Of a DNA stretch of 35,477 nt, positions 27,065 through 33,437 are shown piece by piece; within the stretch, counting starts at the first letter, position 1, and each line of letters begins with the position of its first letter. The notes beneath the pieces were generated by a model. The model saw only the letters and a list, made by a program, of their open reading frames with translations. It had not been told where the DNA came from and ran no database searches. The stretch covers positions 1-35,477 of the forward strand of contig MEEW01000009.1 in NCBI GenBank assembly GCA_001724985.1, given 5' to 3'. The position numbers and the translations under genes are program-made. This stretch comes from Phenylobacterium sp. SCN 69-14. Its GTDB lineage: Bacteria > Pseudomonadota > Alphaproteobacteria > Caulobacterales > Caulobacteraceae.

Positions 27065-27093
27065 ATGAAGCGCGGGCGACAGTTGTATGACGG
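27065..27093 (-). promoter_or_regulatory. Candidate Pho box upstream of gspC
   Basis: On the minus strand three 7-mers follow at exact 11-bp steps: CCGTCAT, CTGTCGC and GCTTCAT. The first two match the PhoB consensus CTGTCAT at 6 and 5 of 7 positions; the third keeps only TCAT. The last half-site ends 57 nt before the gspC ATG, a normal distance. The first half-site overlaps the arm of the terminator-like hairpin after the receptor gene. Confidence 0.6.
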
Positions 27094-27118
27094 CGCCCGG
27101 TGTTGCCCGGACGCCGTC
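27089..27118 (-). terminator. Terminator-like hairpin after the TonB receptor gene
   Basis: On the minus strand GACGGCGTCCGG, a 6-nt loop, then CCGGGCGCCGTC forms a 12-bp stem with one wobble pair, 8 nt after the receptor stop. The T-run is poor (ATACAACTG follows), so termination may be partial. It separates receptor and gsp transcription units and agrees with a separate gspC promoter. Confidence 0.6.
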
Positions 27119-27126
27119 TAGTGGAA

Positions 27127-29695
27127 TTAGAACTTGGTGCTGAAACTCACTGAGAAACTGCGTCCCAGGCCATACTGGTTGGCGTAGACACGGCCGGAGG
27201 AGGTTGCGCGCCTCAAAGCCGAATTCGATGTCGTGGTCGCGCACCAGAACGCTTTTGCGATAGGTGAAGTCGAGAATGACGCCCGGGCTCTGAATGAGGT
27301 CGGGTTGTCCCGGCCGCCCGCGCGCGGAGGTTCGATCGCCCACGTACTTGACGAAGACGGTCGCCTGGGACGCCGCCGTGTCGTCCTCGAAGCCGAACTG
27401 GACGTTGGCCAGGTGCTCGGATTGTCCCTGCAGTTGGCTCCCGTCCTTGACGTAGTCCGTTGCGGGACGCGGGGCCCCGCCACCGGCCAGCGGGAAGACC
27501 ACGTCGCCTTCGTCCACCTGAACCTCGGACTTCGAATAGGTATAGTTCGCGCCGACCAGCCAACGCTTGGTCGCAAGCCAACCCGTCTCGGTCACAGGCT
27601 CGAAGTACTTTTTGATCTCGAACTCGGCGCCATAAAGGATCGCCTTGGGCGCGTTGATGTAGGTCTGCTGGACCGTGGCCCCGGCCTCATTCACGACGGC
27701 TTCCACCGGCCGGTCGATATCCTTGTAGAACACCCCGGCGGTAAAGAACTGCTGGTCGGCGAAGTACCACTCGAAGCGGGCGTCGAAGTTCAGCAGCTCA
27801 GTGTCGACCAGGTACGGATTGCCGATGAACAGGCGATCAAGATCCGGGTCAAAGTACTGCTGCGGTGCAAGTTCGCGGAACTGCGGACGCGCAATGGTCT
27901 TCGACACGCCGAAACGCGCCTGCATGTCCTCGGCGAAGTTCCAGGTCACCGTCGCGGCGGGCAGCCAATACTGGTTGTCGAGCGGGGCCGGCGCGAGCGG
28001 CGGCACGCCGCCGAACAGATCGACCGGCGTCACGCTCTGGGTCGCGTCCTCGTAGCGAAGTCCGAGCACCGTGCGCACCAGCGGGAGCACCTCGGCGTCG
28101 ACCTGCGCATAGGCGCCGAACACCTCAAGGTTGGCCGTATAGGCGGCCGCGCCTTCGGCGCCTGTGGTCTCGCGGATCACCAGCTGGTTCGGGCCGATGT
28201 TATAGTCGGCGAGCAGATAGTCGACGCGCTGACGCTGGACTTCGATCGGCAGGGCGCTGTTGAGCGCGAGGAAGCGATACTCGCGGGACTCGGCGTGACG
28301 ATCATTGTCGCTGTAGGACATCCCGGCGCTAAGCTCTAGGTTGCGCGTGTCCGAAAGTGGGAGGGTGTAGCCAACGTCGACACCGCCGCTCGCGATGGTG
28401 TCCTCGACCTCGCTGAAGCGGGTGTAATTCTGTTCTTGCGAGGCGTTGTGCAGATAGACGCCATCCACAAGACGGTAGCGAATGCCCTTTTCGTAGGGGG
28501 CGTCGCGCGTGCTTTTGGCGAAGGCGCCTCGCCAATCGACTTGCAGGGCGCCGTCGTAGAATTCGTGCGCCCCGGTCAGTTGCGTGTTGAGCAGCGTGCG
28601 CTCGAACCACTCGGTATAGTCATCGCGGACTTCGGCGCCGGCCAGTTCGTCGTTCCCGGCCCGGCTGCGCGCTTCCTTGGTCGTGGAGCGGACATAGAGG
28701 TTCGTCCACTTGATCTCGTGGTCGCCCCATTGGAGCGCCGTGCCGAGCATGCCGTTGAGGACGATGTCGTTCTGGGTCGACTGGTACTTGTAGTCGGTGC
28801 GGACCTCGAGGTTTTCGCCTTGGACGATCCCTTCCTGCTGCACCCCGTTCCGCGTGCGCCAAGCGTTATCGAACCCGCCGACCGCGATGAAGCCGAGCGT
28901 CCCCCAGCCGAGGTCCACGGACCTGCCGCCGCTGATATCGACGCTGAAGTCCGGCTCAACGCTGCTCTTGCGCTGCATGAGGTTGAGCGGCGCGTTGAGG
29001 AAACTCTGGCCGATCGTCTGAAGTTCAGCCGGCGTGAAATTCGCGTCGGTCAGGCGCTTGCCGGAAGCGAGCGCCATGCGAAGGGCGTCGGGCGTGTCGC
29101 GCGCGCCGTCGTCATAGCCCGTCCAATCGGTGTCCGAACCATAATAGGTCAGGCCATCTTCGAAGGTGGTTTCGGTGTTGCCGCCGATGCTCATGCCGAA
29201 GGAGAAGAACGGCTCGATGGGCACGGCCACAGTTTGCAGGTCGATCAGGCCGCCGCCGAATTCACCCGGATAGGTGACCGAGAACGTCTTCTGCACCACG
29301 GCGCTGGCCAGGATGTTGCTCGGGAAGAGATCGAGCGGCACCACGCGCTGCAGCGGTTCGGGGCTCGGCAGCGGCGAGCCGTTGAGCAAGGCCGAGGAAT
29401 AGCGTTCGCCAAGACCCCGGACATAGACGAAGCGCCCGCTCACCAAGCTCAGGCCGGACATCCGGGTGAGCGCCACGGCGGCGGTGTCATCTCCAGCGCG
29501 CTGGAGATCCTCGGCGGTCAAGATCGTCGCGACCTCCGAGGTCTCGCGCATGACGTCGGGGATGAAACGGCCAAGGACTTCGAGTTCCTCGACCTCGGTC
29601 GCCGCGGGGGCCTGCTGGGCCATGGCCGCGTGGGGCGCCATCAGCGCCGACGTCGCGAGCAGCAGCGTGCTCAGGGAAAGGGAGAGCTTCTTCAT
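27127..29695 (-). CDS. TonB-dependent outer-membrane receptor, frameshifted near the 3' end
   Basis: A ligand-gated outer-membrane transporter with signal peptide MKKLSLSLSTLLLATSALMA, plug domain (about 45-170; VLGRFIPDVMRETSEVATIL, VRGLGERYSSALLNG) and a long 22-strand-type barrel. The plug motifs and the C-terminal SFSVSFSTKF ending in Phe are diagnostic. The natural ending is in another frame: the reading frame of the body continues past EARNLL into nonsense to 26951, but deleting one base in the GG at about 27196-27197 restores NLLGRVYANQYGLG and the stop at 27127. The corrected product is 855 aa. The ligand is unknown; a phosphorus compound is plausible from context. Confidence 0.9.
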
Positions 29696-29731
29696 GGTCG
29701 GAGCCTTGTCAATGTCAGCGGGGAGGCGATT

Positions 29732-29754
29732 GGGCGGCGTGATGTACGCCGCCC
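29732..29754 (-). other. Perfect hairpin between lipoprotein and receptor genes
   Basis: GGGCGGCGT, a 5-nt loop, then ACGCCGCCC is a perfect 9-bp stem starting 7 nt after the lipoprotein stop and 37 nt before the receptor ATG. No T-run follows on the minus strand. It could cause partial termination or protect the lipoprotein mRNA, so that the secreted protein is made in excess over the receptor. Confidence 0.55.
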
Positions 29755-29760
29755 GCTCCG

Positions 29761-31227
29761 TCAGCAGGTCGAGCCGGCGGTCAGGCCGCAGGTCCAGCCC
29801 TGCCACCAGGTGTCGCTGGCGTTGCGGACCGCGCCGACATAGGTGGTCGGCGTGAAGAAGGATGAGATCGCCGTCAGGTTGGCGGCCGGGACCGCCGTCT
29901 CGTTGGCCCCGTTGATGAAGCCGCCCGTCAGGGTCGATTGGCCCTGGGCGGTGTTGTTGGCGCCGGCGTTGAAGATCGCAGCCGTGGCGGCGGCGTTGAT
30001 CCCGCTGTCGTCGCGGAACGGCATCGCGCAGGAGAAGATCACCGAGTTGAAGGAGCCGGCGGTGTTGCTGTCGTCGATGTCGAGGCAGGCGGCGCTGGTC
30101 GAGGGCGAGGTCACCACGCCGTTGGCGTAGACGCTGTTGGTGCCGGTGTTCATGACGATGACGTCGCCGCCGCCGGCTCGCCCCGTGCCGACGAAGGTGA
30201 AGTTCGCGAGCTTCGGATTGGCGGCGGGCGTACGCGACGAACCGCTGAACTCATTGATGCGGTCGCCGCCGTTGGCGCGCTGCACGGCGATGATGAACTG
30301 GAGTGCGCCGGTGAAGCCGACGTCGGTATCTAAGCTGTCGTCGTCATTTCCGGTGAGCACCAGGTGCTTGGCGTTCACATTGCCGCCGAACCACTCGATG
30401 CCGTCGTCCGAGCTGTTGTGCACCTGGACGTAGTCAACCGTCGTCCCATTGCCGACGCCGGCGAAGGTGATGCCGTTGAGTTCGTTGTTGGGCAGGATCT
30501 GGAAGCCCGAGTGCTGGACGCGCACGTACTTGATCACGCCGCTGTTGTCGGCGCCGGAATTGCCGCCGTAGAAGGCGTTCGTGCCTTCCACCTGCGCCTC
30601 GCAGGTCGCCGAACCCGGCGTCGAGGTGCCAGGGCAGTTGCTGATGGGAGCGCGGCCCAGAACCACGATGCCGCCCCACTGGCCGATCGAGTCGGTCGTG
30701 GTGGTGCCCTCGATGCTTTGCTTGCTGGTGAAGATGATGGGCTGGGTCGCGGTGCCTTCGGCGAAGATCTGCGAACCGCGGTTGACGACGATGTAGTCCA
30801 GACCAGCCGAACCGAAGATCTTGACGCCTGCGCCGACGGTCAGAACGCCCTTCTGCGCGCCGGCCTTCGGCGCCGCGCTGTCGCCGCCCTGGTCGTCGCC
30901 CACGTCCACCCGGCCCGTGACCGAGTAGACCGTGCCCGCCCGCAGCGGGACCGTAAAGTTGCCGACGATCTTTGCGGGCAACTGGCAGTTGCGCAGGGTT
31001 CCATTCACAACGGTGCCAGCGTTGGTGAAGCCCGCAGGGCAGTCGGTCGCGGCCGTGCCCGTGCCGCCGTTTCCGCCGCCATTGCCGCCCGTGCCGCCGC
31101 CGGATCCGCCACCGAACGAGCCTTCGCCGGGCGAGACCGGGGCGTCGCCGCCGCCGCCGCAGGACGCCAGCGCAATTGCGCTAAGCGACGTGATCAGGAG
31201 GGTTTTGAAATCCTTGAGGCCGGTCAT
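29761..31227 (-). CDS. Secreted lipoprotein, repetitive beta-structure (T2SS substrate candidate, ElpS-like context)
   Basis: A 488-aa protein. The signal peptide ends in the lipobox LASC (KTLLITSLSAIALASCGGGG) with Gly at +2, so inner-membrane retention is not expected. A Gly-rich linker (residues about 30-57) leads to a domain rich in strands, Asn and Gly, like a right-handed beta-helix (SQIFAEGTATQPIIFTSK, GQWGGIVVLGRAPISNC, DDGIEWFGGNVNAKHLVL). Several cysteines may pair. The start is at the ATG at 31227 with GGAGAG upstream. Its place ahead of a TonB receptor and the gsp operon, plus PhoB half-sites upstream, recalls the phosphate-starvation lipoprotein ElpS of Caulobacter; whether it is the orthologue is untested. 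Confidence 0.8.
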   Translation of the reverse strand: MTGLKDFKTLLITSLSAIALASCGGGGDAPVSPGEGSFGGGSGGGTGGNGGGNGGTGTAATDCPAGFTNAGTVVNGTLRNCQLPAKIVGNFTVPLRAGTVYSVTGRVDVGDDQGGDSAAPKAGAQKGVLTVGAGVKIFGSAGLDYIVVNRGSQIFAEGTATQPIIFTSKQSIEGTTTTDSIGQWGGIVVLGRAPISNCPGTSTPGSATCEAQVEGTNAFYGGNSGADNSGVIKYVRVQHSGFQILPNNELNGITFAGVGNGTTVDYVQVHNSSDDGIEWFGGNVNAKHLVLTGNDDDSLDTDVGFTGALQFIIAVQRANGGDRINEFSGSSRTPAANPKLANFTFVGTGRAGGGDVIVMNTGTNSVYANGVVTSPSTSAACLDIDDSNTAGSFNSVIFSCAMPFRDDSGINAAATAAIFNAGANNTAQGQSTLTGGFINGANETAVPAANLTAISSFFTPTTYVGAVRNASDTWWQGWTCGLTAGSTC

Positions 31228-31342
31228 CTTGCTCTCCACCACCGTGTTTTGTCGGCGCATACGGAGTCGCAACCCAAGTCCCAAGCCACGCTTGAGGGAC
31301 TCATACCGCCCGCCTGCCCGGTCGCGGTTCTAGGCGCGGCCG

Positions 31343-31371
31343 ATGACAGAGCCCCGAAGGATTGATGACAG
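31343..31371 (-). promoter_or_regulatory. Candidate PhoB site upstream of the lipoprotein gene
   Basis: Two perfect consensus half-sites CTGTCAT lie on the minus strand at 31371-31365 and 31349-31343, exactly 22 bp apart, which is two 11-bp PhoB steps. The middle step (CCTTCGG) is degenerate. They end 115 nt before the lipoprotein ATG. Exact heptamers on the coding strand in the right phase are unlikely by chance. Confidence 0.6.
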
Positions 31372-31441
31372 CTTTGTTGCAACCTACGGCACGCCGGGTC
31401 GCGACATGTCCGGGCCCGGCCCTGCTCGCCCCCCTCCCCCT

Positions 31442-31491
31442 AACGGAAAAGCTGAACGCTTCATCCAGACCAGTCTTAGAGAATGGGCCGT
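31442..31491 (+). mobile_element. IS481-family transposase scrap
   Basis: Sixteen residues NGKAERFIQTSLREWA match the highly conserved segment of IS481-type (IS3-like DDE) transposases that surrounds the last catalytic glutamate. Sequence on both sides does not continue the family, and no inverted repeats were seen. It is a remnant of an old insertion. Confidence 0.65.
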
Positions 31492-32178
31492 AAACGCAGG
31501 GTCTGACCGTTCTACCCCTCGGGTGCGACGCCGAGCCTGTAGGAATGCCAGTGAGGTTGGCAACGCGATCTGGGAGGCGGCGTCGCTACGAGCTCATTTT
31601 GCGCTAGGGAGGGCAAGGTTGCCGCGTTTTGAGGTGTTCCTGTGGACACACCACTTGAATCTAGACTGCGTACGGAAGTCGACCTGGCGGTCCGCAGGAT
31701 ACTGAGCGCAGTGGGCATAATGGTCGCCGTCGCCACCTTGATCAAACTACTTAAGTAGCCAACCGCCCGGCACCGCTTGGAGCACAGACTCCGAACAGCG
31801 GTCATGCGACGCGGCCAACGCCGTGGCCCAATCGACAAGTTCAAGAATTCTAACGCCTGCTACAACTCCAAAGCTGCGCGCCTGTCGGGCGGGTATGAGT
31901 TCGCCTCGTTGTGGACCGCTGCCCGCCGCAAACCGGGAGTGGCCGGCGCTCGCGCGACCCGCGCGCGATGTAGCCAAGCACGCCAGCGGCGGGAGTCGTC
32001 AAGCGCAGCGAAGCCTCTCCCGCACGCGGCGTGAGGCGCCCGCCGAGGAGCCGATCACAATATTGTTTTTCAGCGAGTTCGGGGGCCGCCAACGGCCGCG
32101 GCGCGCTTTGACGCGTGGCGAAACGGCCCGAGGGCGGGTGAGACGACCGCCATGCTTAGAGTCTGGAATCTTTAGGAG

Positions 32179-32254
32179 CTAATAGTATTAGAAATAGCAA
32201 AATTCATAACAATTCGTGCTGCAGTATGTATAATTCTTCATTCAGATTAATGAA
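32179..32254. other. AT-rich palindromes upstream of alpA
   Basis: Two inverted repeats lie in the AT-rich stretch: a perfect CTAATA-G-TATTAG (32179-32191) and TTCATT-N6-AATGAA (32237-32254). They are 110-185 bp before the AlpA start and could be operators or part of a recombination site. No direct-repeat att pair was identified in the window. Confidence 0.35.
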
Positions 32255-32363
32255 CATCGCGGCCAATTTTTCGGCGTTTGGATTCCCGTTTTGTTCGAAT
32301 ACTTAACCTTACTCGCGATTGGCGAGCCGCCGCCCCAGACGGGCGTCATGAAAAAGGTTCTGT

Positions 32364-32552
32364 ATGAGCTCCACGAAGTTCCAGCTGCTGTCCTGGCGAA
32401 AACTGCAGCCTATGATCAGCGTCTCGCGCACCACCTGGTGGCGCATGATCCAGGCCGGCTCTGCGCCGCGCCCTATTCAAGTCTCGCCCGGCCGGGTCGC
32501 CTGGCTGGAGGCCGATGTGATCGCGTGGCTTGAGGCGCGACGACCAGCCTAG
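32364..32552 (+). CDS. AlpA-family regulator
   Basis: A 62-aa MerR-like winged-helix protein of the AlpA type found on prophages and integrative elements, where it activates excisionase/integrase genes. The HTH reads VSRTTWWRMIQAGSAPRPIQ and is followed by the family ending GRVAWLEADVIAWLEARR. The ATG at 32364 has AAGG 7 nt upstream. There is no integrase in the window. It stands ahead of the two phased hexamer arrays. Confidence 0.85.
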   Translation: MSSTKFQLLSWRKLQPMISVSRTTWWRMIQAGSAPRPIQVSPGRVAWLEADVIAWLEARRPA

Positions 32553-32635
32553 CAATGAAGCGCTAGCGGTGAGCGGGAGGAGCCCGGCCACCGCAGCGCC
32601 CTGATCTTGGGCCGACGTGCGCGCGCCCCAGCGAT

Positions 32636-32738
32636 GTCCCCTCGCCGTCCCCTAATTGTCCCCTGGACGTCCCCTTTTTGTCCCCGACCGGGGTCTTGAG
32701 AGTCCGAATTGTCCCCTTTGTGTCCCCTCGCTGTCCCC
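32636..32738. repeat. Helically phased GTCCCC array (11-bp period)
   Basis: GTCCCC occurs at 32636, 32647, 32658, 32669 and 32680, exactly 11 bp apart, then a degenerate GTCCGA in phase at 32702, then GTCCCC at 32711, 32722 and 32733, again 11 bp apart but shifted by 2. The 5-bp linkers vary, so the hexamers, not the spacers, are under selection. The period is not a multiple of three, which argues against a coding repeat. It looks like an array of protein-binding sites on one DNA face. The interval 32553-33074 holds no gene. Confidence 0.85.
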
Positions 32739-32751
32739 TCGCCTCCGGCTT

Positions 32752-32823
32752 GCACCCTTGGCGTACTCGCGTTGGCGCCTGGATGTACTCTGGAAGTACC
32801 CGCGGCGTACTCGCGACGTACTC
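32752..32823. repeat. Helically phased GTACTC array (11-bp period)
   Basis: GTACTC occurs at 32763, 32785, 32807 and 32818, GTACCC at 32796 and GCACCC at 32752, all in one 11-bp register (the position at 32774 is degenerate). Together with the preceding array all clear units fit GTnCnC. The array ends about 250 bp before the RHH gene. Linkers vary. Confidence 0.8.
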
Positions 32824-33074
32824 CCGCTCAGGTTCATAGGACTGAGCGCCTCCCAGCCCTGCCCTGCGCACTGAATTGCCTGAGAATATCGCCCCCCTGC
32901 GCCCTTAAGGCGCTGATACACCATACGCACCTCGCGGGTGCACGCAGCCAATTGAATTTACACATCTTTTCAGTCCGCCCCGAAGGGCGTCGCACTACGG
33001 CACAGTCTACGCGTCGCCAGCAAAGCCAAGCCCGATAAGGGCCTACCGCACTACCAGCAGCATTCCCGGAGCCC

Positions 33075-33431
33075 ATGCGTTTCTCAGACCCCATTCAACT
33101 CCGCCTTGAGCCTCAAAAGCGCAACGAACTCGAAGCGATTGCGGCCTCGCGCGGCATCCCGCTCTCCGAACTCATTCGAGAACGACTAGACCAAATGGCG
33201 ACCACCCTCGCCTCGATCACGAGCCTGCGGCTCGCTTTGGCCGTCGATGAGAAGCGTGCGCCTCAACCCGAAAAGCCGCCTGAGGCCTTTCCCGTCGAGA
33301 TCGAAGCGATGCTCGCCGAAATCCTGCTCACGCTGAGAGAGACCACCCCTGATGCTAAGCGCCGATATGTTCAGCTGCAGCTAAGGCAAATGTCTCTGCC
33401 GACCTGGAGTGACGCTCCCCGTCGGCGCTAG
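33075..33431 (+). CDS. Ribbon-helix-helix protein upstream of the relaxase
   Basis: A 118-aa protein. The N-terminal 45 residues form an RHH DNA-binding unit (DPIQLRLEPQKRNELEAIAA, then IPLSELIRERLDQM); the rest is charged and helical. Such small RHH genes regularly precede MobF relaxase genes in alphaproteobacterial conjugation modules and probably bind oriT and/or the module's promoter. The ATG has GGAG 4 nt upstream. The relaxase GTG follows 6 nt after its stop. It is a good candidate binder of the phased arrays. Confidence 0.8.
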   Translation: MRFSDPIQLRLEPQKRNELEAIAASRGIPLSELIRERLDQMATTLASITSLRLALAVDEKRAPQPEKPPEAFPVEIEAMLAEILLTLRETTPDAKRRYVQLQLRQMSLPTWSDAPRRR

Positions 33432-33437
33432 CACACG

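Larger units (their letters stand above)
31372..32363. other. Gene-poor interval with mobile-element debris
   Basis: About 1 kb without a convincing gene. It contains the transposase scrap at 31442 and, from 32165 on, an AT-rich stretch. A 38-codon frame from the GTG at 31642 (ending VGIMVAVATLIKLLK) could encode one short membrane helix, but support is weak. Base composition is mixed, as in a recombination junction between the T2SS block and the conjugation-type module. Confidence 0.4.

Noticed and set aside
26951-27126. C-terminal extension of the 951-aa receptor ORF
   Set aside because: It arises from the frameshift at about 27196; the natural barrel ending lies in the other frame and stops at 27127.
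31642-31758. 38-codon ORF with a possible membrane helix
   Set aside because: GTG start, weak ribosome-binding site and location in debris; not enough to call a gene, though a small membrane protein cannot be excluded.
32636-32823. CRISPR array or coding tandem repeat
   Set aside because: Units are 6 bp with 5-bp linkers, far too short for CRISPR; the 11-bp period is incompatible with a coding repeat.
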